Shown here: positions 16,843-23,563 of the stretch, piece by piece
Layout: every line of letters begins with the position of its first letter
Numbering within the stretch: position 1 is the first letter of the stretch
Origin: Candidatus Nanoarchaeia archaeon
GTDB lineage: Archaea; Nanobdellota; Nanobdellia; Woesearchaeales; WJIZ01
Reading direction: 5' to 3'
Length of the DNA stretch: 43,581 nt
Assembly: GCA_028279765.1 (NCBI GenBank)
Contig: JANQND010000003.1
Location: 1 to 43,581, forward strand
Notes under the pieces: generated by a model
The model's database searches: none
What the model was told of the DNA's origin: nothing
The model's input: only the letters and a program-made list of their open reading frames with translations
Program-made: the position numbers and the translations under genes

Positions 16843-17332
16843 GTTACTCTTTTTGTGCTTTCTGCTGCTTTTACCTAGTTTTTCTTATGCTTTGCAGGAT
16901 CAGGTCATTATTCTGGACCTGCTATACGATGAAGGAAATATTTCTTTGCAGGATAGCACTATTAAGTATGGGTTCTATCCGGACCGCAGATTTCAGCCGC
17001 AGTACGGCTACACTTTGCAGGTATTAGCAGAAGAGGAAATCATGTATGGCTTTGTATTTGGCGAACCGTTCAAGGAACACCGTGAAGGAACTAATGAGCA
17101 GGGGGAGCTATTTGGGGGACTGCATGTCCTTAACTATACTCTTTTCTCTCTTACGCTGCCGTACTATGACAATATGACTCATATCCTTATTTACGATCCT
17201 AAAGAAGTTATAGCAGCAAACTTTATATTTACTCAGGAGAATTATACTACCCGTTGGCTGCTTGCTGCTGGCATTTTGCTGCTGACAGTCATATTGGTTA
17301 TTGCTTTCCTGTATAAAAAGAGGTCAAGATGA
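16835..17332 (+). CDS. Signal-peptide protein with C-terminal membrane span, unknown function
   Basis: A protein of 165 aa with a signal peptide (hydrophobic about 3-18, cleavage near SYA), an extracytoplasmic domain of about 115 residues, a membrane helix (about 139-159) and a basic cytoplasmic tail (YKKRSR). I do not recognise the domain. It is translationally coupled to the peptidase gene upstream (8-base overlap) and to the next gene (4-base overlap, ATGA), so the three products probably act together at the membrane. Confidence 0.65.
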   Translation: MNKLLFLCFLLLLPSFSYALQDQVIILDLLYDEGNISLQDSTIKYGFYPDRRFQPQYGYTLQVLAEEEIMYGFVFGEPFKEHREGTNEQGELFGGLHVLNYTLFSLTLPYYDNMTHILIYDPKEVIAANFIFTQENYTTRWLLAAGILLLTVILVIAFLYKKRSR

Positions 17333-17961
17333 TAGATTTTTCGGCAACATATGAATCTTTTAAGAGACGCTATCATTTTCATCGCTGGAAAAGGACTCTT
17401 ACCTATGTAGATATCACTCTTGCCATTATTGTTCTGTTATTCATGCCCTTTATCAGGCCAGACTATCTGATGGCCGGTGTTATCGTTTTTCTTATTTTTT
17501 ATCTCCATTCCACTCATCGCATTGTACTTATGTATCACCTTTTAGTTTCCTTTTTTGTGTCCCTGGTCTGGATGATTATTTCCCGAAATTATTACTCTTA
17601 TAATACCGAATTCACGGTTATTTTTGGCATTAATCTCTTTCCTCTCTTCTCCTGGACTGTTGGTATCTTCTTTTTGTACTTAGTGTATTCTCATTATGAG
17701 CATTTACTACACGAACATACGTTTTTTCGCAGAATGAACCTGTTTGCGGTAGTGTACTGGCCGCTGCTCATTTTTGTGGAAACCATAGGGTTTCATGTCT
17801 TTAATATCAGGAACAATGAGTTTTCTTATGCAGGGCTCCCTCTATGCAATTGCCTTCATGCAGTATGGTGGATGCAGATTGCCTATTTTGTGATCGGTTT
17901 AGTGTTCTTTTGGATCTGTTATGCCCTGAAACTGGAAAATCCGCATTCTAAGCTGAAATGA
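17329..17961 (+). CDS. Polytopic membrane protein, unknown function
   Basis: A protein of 210 aa with about six membrane helices, several histidines in loops (YHFHRW, HSTHR, HYEHLLHEH) and the segment FVETIGFHVFNI near 145. The last segment faintly recalls carotenoid-biosynthesis membrane proteins (lycopene-cyclase-like), but I cannot support that assignment. It is the final gene of the M64 peptidase operon and is followed by a T-run terminator. Confidence 0.6.
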   Translation: MIDFSATYESFKRRYHFHRWKRTLTYVDITLAIIVLLFMPFIRPDYLMAGVIVFLIFYLHSTHRIVLMYHLLVSFFVSLVWMIISRNYYSYNTEFTVIFGINLFPLFSWTVGIFFLYLVYSHYEHLLHEHTFFRRMNLFAVVYWPLLIFVETIGFHVFNIRNNEFSYAGLPLCNCLHAVWWMQIAYFVIGLVFFWICYALKLENPHSKLK

Positions 17962-17964
17962 CGG

Positions 17965-17971
17965 TTTTTTT
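17965..17971 (+). terminator. Oligo-T terminator
   Basis: Seven T residues directly follow the stop of the membrane protein, which is typical of archaeal intrinsic termination and separates the operon from the tRNA promoter. Confidence 0.5.
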
Positions 17972-17981
17972 AACAGTTAAG

Positions 17982-17990
17982 TTTTTAAAT
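17982..17990 (+). promoter_or_regulatory. TATA box of the tRNA pair
   Basis: TTTTTAAAT is centred about 31 bases before the first tRNA base. Confidence 0.55.
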
Positions 17991-18016
17991 GGATTCTTGA
18001 TTCTGTGTATACCTAA

Positions 18017-18140
18017 GCCCCCTTAGCTTAGACGTGGCTAGCCACGGAGCAATAGGTAGAGCGTGTGTGTTCTAAAGCCACGAAACTGTTAACCTATTGC
18101 AGCAATCACAAGGTCGGCAGTTCGAGTCTGCCAGGGGGCG
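18017..18140 (+). tRNA. tRNA, probably Arg (anticodon UCU), with anticodon-loop and D-loop insertions
   Basis: The acceptor GCCCCCU pairs perfectly with AGGGGGC (18133-18139); G18140 is the discriminator and no CCA is encoded. D stem GCTT (18026-18029) pairs with GAGC (18059-18062). T arm: GGCAG TTCGAGT CTGCC (18116-18132); variable loop AGGTC. Anticodon stem TGTG/CACA (18064-18067 and 18107-18110) places U33 at 18070 and UCU at 18071-18073. The 124-base gene has about 30 extra bases after position 37 (about 18075-18104, the usual archaeal intron site) and about 20 extra in the D loop (about 18032-18052), holding the palindrome CGTGGCTAGCCACG. G32 and a U31-U39 mismatch are odd, so the anticodon is tentative. 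Confidence 0.65.
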
Positions 18141-18151
18141 CTCTTTTCAAT

Positions 18152-18270
18152 GGCCCCTTAGCATAGCCTGGAAACACTCTCCCTTCCTTTGTAGGGAAGG
18201 CGGGTTGGGCACCTAGTGCGCTCGACTGATAATCGAGAGGTCCGGAGTTCAAATCTCCGAGGGGCCACCA
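18152..18270 (+). tRNA. tRNA-Ile (GAU) with about 40-base D-loop insertion and encoded CCA
   Basis: Acceptor GGCCCCT pairs with AGGGGCC (18260-18266), discriminator A18267, then CCA at 18268-18270. Anticodon arm CTCGA-CTGATAA-TCGAG (18221-18237) reads GAU; T arm CGGAG TTCAAAT CTCCG (18243-18259); variable loop AGGTC. D stem GCAT (18161-18164) pairs with GTGC (18216-18219). The D loop spans 51 bases: a normal AGCCTGG start is followed by about 41 extra bases ending near 18214, with an internal hairpin CCTTCC/GGAAGG (18182-18187 and 18195-18200). The extra bases are best read as a non-canonical D-loop intron. The gene begins 11 bases after the preceding tRNA and is probably cotranscribed. Confidence 0.88.
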
Positions 18271-18325
18271 TTTTTTTATTATTTCTATGGGCATTAGATT
18301 TTTTGTTAAATTGGAGCATAGATAA

Positions 18326-18336
18326 TTATAAATATA
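18326..18336 (+). promoter_or_regulatory. TATA box of the TauE/SafE permease
   Basis: TTATAAATATA is centred 26 bases before the ATG at 18357, implying a leaderless mRNA. Confidence 0.65.
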
Positions 18337-18356
18337 TTCTAAAACAGATAAACGAA

Positions 18357-19094
18357 ATGACAGATATAGTTCTTATCTCTATTTTGGGTATTGTAATGGG
18401 CATTGTAACTTCTATTTCAGGTGGTGCGGGAGTATTTGCTATTCCAACAATGCTGGCTTTAGGAATTCCACCACTTAACACGCTTGCCCTTAATAGGGTA
18501 TCAGATGCAGGAGCAGTACTTGGGGCAGTCAAAAGCTACTTTAAGTCGAGAAGTGTGGACTGGAAGCTGGCACTTATTATTATGATCCCTCTGGTAATTG
18601 GATCGTATATCGGTGCGAGTACGGTGGTGAAGCTTCCAGAAGAAATATTGAGGTACGTTATCCTAGTAGGGGTATTTGTCGGAATACTCCTTCTCTTTAG
18701 AAAGACAAACAAAACGGTAAAATCGGGCAAAACCAGTATAAGCTGGATCGGTTTACTGCTTCTGCTGATTGCTGGTATCTGGAGCGGAGCTGTTGCTATG
18801 GCTGGTGCCACCTTTGCAATTTTAGTTCTGGTATATTTTTTTGGCAAATCTTATCTCCAGGCAAGAAGTACAGACATAATTGCGGCAATCCCGGAGACCT
18901 TCATTTCAGCTATTATTCTGGCCATAGGATCTCAGACTACAGTCCTACCCCTTTTTGCAATGTTCGCATCAAGTTTTGTAGGGGCAGGTATTGGGTCTCG
19001 TTTAGCGATAAGGCATGGAAGTGATTTTATTAGAAAAGCAATGATAGGAGTTGCTCTATTGATGATAATCAAAGTAGTTATTGATATTCTCTAA
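18357..19094 (+). CDS. TauE/SafE family membrane permease
   Basis: A protein of 245 aa with about eight membrane helices in two similar halves, each with a Gly/Ala-rich motif (ISGGAGVFAIPTML near 16-30; GAVAMAGATFAILVLV near 143-158), as in the TauE/SafE (DUF81) family of anion exporters. Members move sulfite, sulfoacetate or other organic anions across the membrane; the substrate is unknown here. I chose 18357 because the TATA box sits 26 bases upstream; the frame runs back through the tRNA-Ile gene and any earlier start would overlap it. It stands alone, facing thrS convergently. Confidence 0.82.
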   Translation: MTDIVLISILGIVMGIVTSISGGAGVFAIPTMLALGIPPLNTLALNRVSDAGAVLGAVKSYFKSRSVDWKLALIIMIPLVIGSYIGASTVVKLPEEILRYVILVGVFVGILLLFRKTNKTVKSGKTSISWIGLLLLLIAGIWSGAVAMAGATFAILVLVYFFGKSYLQARSTDIIAAIPETFISAIILAIGSQTTVLPLFAMFASSFVGAGIGSRLAIRHGSDFIRKAMIGVALLMIIKVVIDIL

Positions 19095-19136
19095 CTATAC
19101 TTTGCACAGAACTTATTTTACACACTAAATTAAGAA

Positions 19137-21056
19137 TTAAATTCTCTTTTTCACTTCGTCAACGAGTTCTTTTATGAGCTGATCTACCTGCTTTTCGCCA
19201 TGCACTTCATTATCCCTTGTTCGGACATTGACGGTCTTGTTTTCCAGCTCTTTGTCACCAACAACACAGATATAGTTATATCGCTCTAACTGTGCGTTTC
19301 GGATCTTTTTGTTCATGGTAAGGGCTTTATCATCAATGTCAACCCTGAGATCGTTTTCCTGCATTTTTTTCTGAATTTCCTCGCAGAAAGGAATGTGTCG
19401 ATCGGCGATTGCTAAGAGTTTTACCTGAACAGGCGAGAGCCAGAGCGGGAATTTTCCTGCGTAGTGCTCGATTAAGAATGCCATGAAGCGCTCATGCGTG
19501 CTCAACGGAGCTCTGTGGATGACAAAGACTTCTCCGTTTTTGTTATTATCTTCATCAATATAAGAGAGTTCAAAGCGTTTTTTTGCAGCAAAATCTAATT
19601 GTACGGTTGACATGGTCTCTTCCCTGCCATAGACATTCTTGAATTGTACATCGATTTTAGGTCCGTAGAATGCTGCTTCGTCTTCTACTTCTACGAATTT
19701 CAAGTTGAGCTTTTTCAGAGTATTTCTGAGGACCTCTTCAGAGATTTTCCAGTTTTCCGGCTCGTCAATGTATTTTTCTTTGTTGTTGAGATCGCCCAGC
19801 GATAATCTAAACCAGAAATCTTTGAGTCCGAAGAGCTCGAAGTAATCCTTGATGAGATTTAATGTTCCTTCAATTTCCTGCTCGATTTGATCTTTTCTGC
19901 AATAGATATGTGCATCATTCATTCTCAGGGATCGTACCCTTAGTAAACCGTTTAATGTTCCTGACAACTCGTTTCGGTAGCAGGTGCCGTACTCTGCAAC
20001 TCTTAGGGGAAGTTCCCGATAGGATCGCACTTTTTTTGAATAAATCAAGTGATGTAGTGGACAGTTCATTGCTTTAAGATAATAGGTACCGTCATCAATC
20101 TTCATGCTCGGGTACATACTGTCTTCGTAGTAAGGCAGATGTCCGGATTTGATGAAGAGCTCTTTCTTTGCTAGATGCGGAGTGTTTACTCTGACATAGC
20201 CTGCTTTTTTCTCCATATCAATTGCTAAGGATTCGATTTCCTGCCTGATGACTTCTCCTTTTGGAAGCCAGATAGGAAGTCCTTTTCCTATAAGATCGAA
20301 ATGTGTAAACAGCTCCATTTCATCGCCTATCTTTCTGTGGTTTCGCTTCTCTGCTTCCTCCATCATCTGGATGTATTCTTTGAGCTGTTTTTTATCCGGG
20401 AAACTGATCCCATAGATCCTTTGCAGGGATTCTTTTTTTGCATCCCCTCGCCAGTATGCTGCGCTTACCTGGGTGAGCTTGAATGCCTTTATCGTTCCTG
20501 TGTGGGGAACGTGCGGTCCTCTGCACAGATCGCTGAATGAGTCATTGTCATAGAAGGTTAGTTGCCCGTCTTTGTATTCTTCTAGGATTTCCAACTTGAA
20601 TTTATTATCCTTGAGTTTTTCTTTGGATTCCTCATAGGAGCATTCTTTTCTTACGAAGGGAATTTTTTTATCCCTGTACTCCTTCATTTTCTCTTCGATC
20701 TTTTTGAGATCTTCGGGTGTGAAGGGCTCTTCTTTTTCGAAATCGTAGTAGAACCCATTTTCGATAGGCGGGCCTATGGTGAGTTTGGTTTTTGGCCAGA
20801 TGTCTAAGACAGACATAGCAAGTAAATGAGCAGAAGAGTGCCAAAAGACTTCTTTTCCTTCTTTATCTTTGAAGGTCAGGATTTGGACGGTTGCGTTTTC
20901 TTTTATGATTTGACTGAGGTCTTGAACGGTGTCGTTTACTTTGACTGCTACTGCAGCTTGCGCTAATCGCTCTCCTATAGATTGAGCAACTTCTAAGCCG
21001 GTTACTGGTTTGTCAAACTGTTTCTTGTTTCCGTCCGGGAAGGTTATTTCTATCAT
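19137..21056 (-). CDS. thrS: Threonyl-tRNA synthetase, bacterial type
   Basis: Charges tRNA-Thr with threonine in the cytosol. The 639-residue product has an N-terminal TGS domain, an editing domain (HSSAHLLA near 74, DLCRGPH near 178), a class II core with the zinc-site MNCPLHH segment and motif 2 (CYRNELSG), and a C-terminal anticodon-binding domain (about 535-639). Many archaea have a ThrRS with an unrelated editing domain, so this bacterial layout suggests transfer, as in several DPANN lineages. I chose the ATG at 21056 (MIEITFPDG, matching the family start) because the TATA box at 21080-21089 overlaps an earlier in-frame ATG at 21080. Confidence 0.93.
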   Translation of the reverse strand: MIEITFPDGNKKQFDKPVTGLEVAQSIGERLAQAAVAVKVNDTVQDLSQIIKENATVQILTFKDKEGKEVFWHSSAHLLAMSVLDIWPKTKLTIGPPIENGFYYDFEKEEPFTPEDLKKIEEKMKEYRDKKIPFVRKECSYEESKEKLKDNKFKLEILEEYKDGQLTFYDNDSFSDLCRGPHVPHTGTIKAFKLTQVSAAYWRGDAKKESLQRIYGISFPDKKQLKEYIQMMEEAEKRNHRKIGDEMELFTHFDLIGKGLPIWLPKGEVIRQEIESLAIDMEKKAGYVRVNTPHLAKKELFIKSGHLPYYEDSMYPSMKIDDGTYYLKAMNCPLHHLIYSKKVRSYRELPLRVAEYGTCYRNELSGTLNGLLRVRSLRMNDAHIYCRKDQIEQEIEGTLNLIKDYFELFGLKDFWFRLSLGDLNNKEKYIDEPENWKISEEVLRNTLKKLNLKFVEVEDEAAFYGPKIDVQFKNVYGREETMSTVQLDFAAKKRFELSYIDEDNNKNGEVFVIHRAPLSTHERFMAFLIEHYAGKFPLWLSPVQVKLLAIADRHIPFCEEIQKKMQENDLRVDIDDKALTMNKKIRNAQLERYNYICVVGDKELENKTVNVRTRDNEVHGEKQVDQLIKELVDEVKKRI

Positions 21057-21079
21057 TGGATTGTTGAAAATTGTTACCA

Positions 21080-21089
21080 TATAAATAAG
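21080..21089 (-). promoter_or_regulatory. thrS: TATA box of thrS
   Basis: CTTATTTATA on the minus strand is centred about 29 bases before the ATG at 21056. Confidence 0.55.
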
Positions 21090-21125
21090 TTTTTACATTG
21101 GTTTGTATTGGTTGGTTAATGTTAA

Positions 21126-21298
21126 GCAAAAAATAACAACAATGGGTTCAAATACGGATTTTTGTTTCAAAAATCCTATTCCGAAAAGAAATTCCCACAC
21201 TAAGTTTTTCGCTTTGCTGAAAAACTCAAATTTCACTCTGTAAAATTTGCGCATGGAAATTTCTTCTCCAGTCAGTTTTTACCATTGTTATTTTTTGC
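21126..21298. repeat. Branched inverted-repeat element (MITE-like or structured RNA)
   Basis: Outer arms GCAAAAAATAACAACAATGG (21126-21145) and CCATTGTTATTTTTTGC (21282-21298) are inverted copies of 17 bases with one 3-base bulge. Nested inside are a perfect 9-bp hairpin GGATTTTTG/CAAAAATCC (21156-21164, 21168-21176), a near-perfect stem AGAAATTCCC/GGAAATTTCT (21187-21196, 21255-21264), and within it hairpins AGTTTTTC/GAAAAACT (21203-21210, 21219-21226) and CAAATTT/AAATTTG (21227-21233, 21243-21249). It fills the gap between thrS and the next gene and encodes no evident protein. Its multi-branch fold could be a miniature transposable element with terminal inverted repeats or a structured non-coding RNA. 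Confidence 0.75.
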
Positions 21299-21307
21299 GG
21301 TCTGTTT

Positions 21308-21550
21308 TCAAACCGCCATAATCATTCCAGATTCACCACAGAAGAAAAAAGTATTATCTACGCGTTTAGAGAGCAATCTTTTAATCTTTTTTAATTGCTG
21401 TCTTGCCTTTGTAATACGATGTGAGCATTTGACTTCGTAGACATCACAATGCTCTCCTTTGCAGGCCATGACATCTATTTCAGCAACTAAACGCTTTCTT
21501 TTAGAGTAGAGAGGTATGTTTTTGAGAACGAGGTCATATTCTTCCCTCAA
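21308..21550 (-). CDS. Small PD-(D/E)XK nuclease-like protein, start uncertain
   Basis: The 80 residues from a TTG at 21550 hold EIDVMA followed by DVYEVKCS, the beta-hairpin D...ExK pattern of PD-(D/E)XK nucleases (archaeal Holliday-junction-resolvase-like or YraN-like), then a basic helix. The frame stays open upstream to a TAG near 21620 and reads a plausible amphipathic helix (QLEKLIKHDQFVEDL), but has no ATG or GTG; a CTG at 21601 is possible. Either the gene uses a rare start or it is a degraded copy. A nuclease role is inferred from the motif only. It lies beside the branched inverted repeat. Confidence 0.5.
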   Translation of the reverse strand: MREEYDLVLKNIPLYSKRKRLVAEIDVMACKGEHCDVYEVKCSHRITKARQQLKKIKRLLSKRVDNTFFFCGESGMIMAV

Positions 21551-21670
21551 GATTTCACAGAGATCCTCAACAAATTGGTCGTGCTTGATGAGCTTTTCCA
21601 GTTGCGAACACCTTTTAGTATACTAATATGTATACTACTATAAAAATATTTTTACTTTCTATACTGAAAT

Positions 21671-22498
21671 TTATTCGTTGATACTGTACTGCGCTCCTTT
21701 TTTTTCTATTATTTTTTCTTTTTGGAGCTTGTCCAGAATTGCTTTGATGCGATCAGTCTGAGAATTATCTAACGCTCTTTGCGGATGCACTTCTTTTTCA
21801 ATTTGCTCTACATCTGCTTTTTCTCGAAGAAGAAACCGCACAATCTTTGCCCGAATCTGCCGATCTGATCCTTCGAATTTGCTTTGCTGTGTCTTTGGCT
21901 TGATGCCTGTTTTTCTTGCCGTAAGAAAGGTTGCGCCATAATCCATGAGCGCATTATGCCAATCCCTGCTTTTTCCTTTGGGAAGGCATTTTTCTGCTAA
22001 CTCCCAGAGCTCTTTGTCTGAGACTGATTCCTGAAGATCAAATTCATGGATGAGAATTCTTCTGACATTCGTGTCTACAGTTACTTCGTCCTTATTTGTT
22101 GAAAAAATAGTCACTGCCTGCGCTGTGTAGGGTCCGATCCCCGGAAGCTCTTTGAAATGCTCTAACGCTTTTATGATGTCCTGATTGTATTGCTGTGTTA
22201 TAATTTGAGCTGTTTTATGCAAGTTGATCGCTCTGGAGTTATATCCCAACCCCATCCATTCTTTGAGAACGTCTGATCGTTTTGCATTTGCTAAATCTTT
22301 GATGGTTGGCCATTTTTTTGTCCATCTTTGATAGTATTGTAATCCCCTTGACACCTGCGTTTGCTGCAGCATGATTTCTGAGAGAAGGATGGGGTAGGGA
22401 TTGGTAGTCTTTCTCCAGGGTAAGTCTCTTTTATTTTCCTGATAGAAAGAGAGGATCTTGTTTTGGAATGATGATACTTTCTTTTTATCTATTTTCAT
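21671..22498 (-). CDS. MutY/EndoIII-family DNA glycosylase lacking the Fe-S cluster
   Basis: The 275-aa protein matches MutY: DLPWR near 25, SEIMLQQTQV near 41 (with the catalytic Glu), GLGYNSRA near 84, the helix-hairpin-helix LPGIGPYTAQAV near 115, and VDTNVRR with the catalytic Asp near 137. MutY removes adenine mispaired with 8-oxoguanine. The usual four Cys ligands of the [4Fe-4S] loop after MDYGATF are absent (LTARKTGIKP follows). The C-terminus is not the usual 8-oxoG-recognising Nudix-like domain but a short winged-helix-like segment (about 215-275). A GTG at 22507 is an alternative start. The start overlaps the stop of the Lrp-type gene, so the two are cotranscribed. Confidence 0.82.
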   Translation of the reverse strand: MKIDKKKVSSFQNKILSFYQENKRDLPWRKTTNPYPILLSEIMLQQTQVSRGLQYYQRWTKKWPTIKDLANAKRSDVLKEWMGLGYNSRAINLHKTAQIITQQYNQDIIKALEHFKELPGIGPYTAQAVTIFSTNKDEVTVDTNVRRILIHEFDLQESVSDKELWELAEKCLPKGKSRDWHNALMDYGATFLTARKTGIKPKTQQSKFEGSDRQIRAKIVRFLLREKADVEQIEKEVHPQRALDNSQTDRIKAILDKLQKEKIIEKKGAQYSINE

Positions 22499-23459
22499 AT
22501 ATATCACTGACTACTCCTTTAGGTACGTAATTGTTTTTTCTTTGCTCAAACATGAGAAGAGACTCTCGACTTTCAACAATCTCACCAAATTCACTTCTTA
22601 GCCTGACAAAAAAATCTTTTAGCTCAATTGGTGAATGTACCACTACATCAACGTTAAAAGTAAACTTCCCAACATTCTTTCCTATGAAAACTACTTGCTT
22701 TTGACTTTTTAGGAACTCCAGTAGCTTATTTTCAATCGTTTTCGTCATTTGATTCAGTTTGAGAAATACGTAGTAATAATTCAAGTTGAGTTTGTTAAAA
22801 TTGATTACTGCTGTAAATTGCTTTATGATGCTTGCGTTTCTCATCTTTTTAATCCTATAGGAGACCTGATCATGTGAAATGCCGAGGCTTCTAGCGAGTT
22901 CGGTTGCCTTTTTTCGAGCATCTAAACTTAATAATTCTAAAAGTTTAATGTCTACATTGTCTAATTGATACGGTTCAACTCTTTCTTTATATTGCGCAAT
23001 CTTTTTGTTTGTCAGATATTGGTGATTATAGTAAAATTCTTTGATTGTCTCAATAATCTCATATTCTTTTAGGTTGCTTGCTATCTTATTAAGAATTTCT
23101 GAAACAGTGGTATCAAACTGTTCTGTAGATTTCGAGATGATGTCAATTATGATATCCCATCTCCCCCCAGAGCTTGCAACCCAAATGATATAGGGGTGCT
23201 CGGCAAGATAAGACACTATTTCTTCCTCTTCTTGTGTATTGGCTGTCTTTAATTCAAGCAAAATTATGTGCGTACGATACGATAAACCCTGAAGATCCAC
23301 AACGGTTTGGTAGTGCTGAACAATTTTTTCTTCTTCATATTTTTTCATCCGATAGATTACTGCATCTTTAGATAGTCTTGCTTTTTTTGCAATTTGCGAA
23401 ACCGGAATCCTTGAATTTTTTGAAAGCTCATAGAGAATATCATAATCTTTTTTGTCCAT
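22485..23459 (-). CDS. Tandem Lrp/AsnC-type transcriptional regulator
   Basis: The protein (324 aa) contains two Lrp/AsnC units in one chain. Unit 1: helix-turn-helix about 5-50 (DYDILYELSKNSR, LSKDAVIYRMKK) and effector/dimer domain to about 150. Unit 2: HTH about 165-215 (NVDIKLLELLSLDAR, ISHDQVSYRIKKM) and a second effector domain. Ordinary Lrp proteins are about 150 aa and assemble as dimers or octamers; this is a fused pseudo-dimer. It is divergent from pyruvoyl-dependent arginine decarboxylase and an 18-bp perfect palindrome lies between them, so control of arginine or polyamine metabolism is a reasonable inference. It precedes and overlaps the MutY-like gene. Confidence 0.82.
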   Translation of the reverse strand: MDKKDYDILYELSKNSRIPVSQIAKKARLSKDAVIYRMKKYEEEKIVQHYQTVVDLQGLSYRTHIILLELKTANTQEEEEIVSYLAEHPYIIWVASSGGRWDIIIDIISKSTEQFDTTVSEILNKIASNLKEYEIIETIKEFYYNHQYLTNKKIAQYKERVEPYQLDNVDIKLLELLSLDARKKATELARSLGISHDQVSYRIKKMRNASIIKQFTAVINFNKLNLNYYYVFLKLNQMTKTIENKLLEFLKSQKQVVFIGKNVGKFTFNVDVVVHSPIELKDFFVRLRSEFGEIVESRESLLMFEQRKNNYVPKGVVSDIYENR

Positions 23460-23480
23460 ATTTCTCTTATTACGTGTTTA

Positions 23481-23490
23481 TTTTATAAAA
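23481..23490 (-). promoter_or_regulatory. TATA box of the tandem Lrp gene
   Basis: TTTTATAAAA, itself palindromic, is centred about 26 bases before the ATG at 23459. Confidence 0.6.
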
Positions 23491-23516
23491 ATTGCGATTA
23501 TTTCTTATTTTTGATA

Positions 23517-23534
23517 GATTATTTATAAATAATC
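23517..23534 (+). promoter_or_regulatory. 18-bp perfect palindrome containing the TATA box of arginine decarboxylase
   Basis: GATTATTTATAAATAATC is perfectly self-complementary and includes TTTATAAA. It lies 30-47 bases before the decarboxylase ATG. A protein bound here would block TBP, so it is a candidate operator for the divergent Lrp-type regulator. A half-like GATTATTT recurs at 23496-23503. Confidence 0.6.
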
Positions 23535-23563
23535 GATACATGTTATCACTATTAGGTGGTTTA

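Noticed and set aside
18070-18075. Reading the first tRNA as an amber suppressor (anticodon CUA)
   Set aside because: D-stem and T-arm numbering puts U33 at 18070 and UCU at 34-36; CUA would require shifting the loop by one, leaving a poorer stem.
18106-18294. Minus-strand ORF of 62 codons with LDYQSS and PPGRLELPTL sequences
   Set aside because: It is the antisense translation of the tRNA pair; such peptides are a known annotation artefact over tRNA genes.
18216-18356. N-terminal extension of the TauE/SafE permease
   Set aside because: It would run through tRNA-Ile and its own TATA box; the ATG at 18357 fits the promoter.
21121-21300. CRISPR-like array
   Set aside because: The repeats are inverted, nested and of different sequence; there are no regularly spaced direct repeats and no cas genes.
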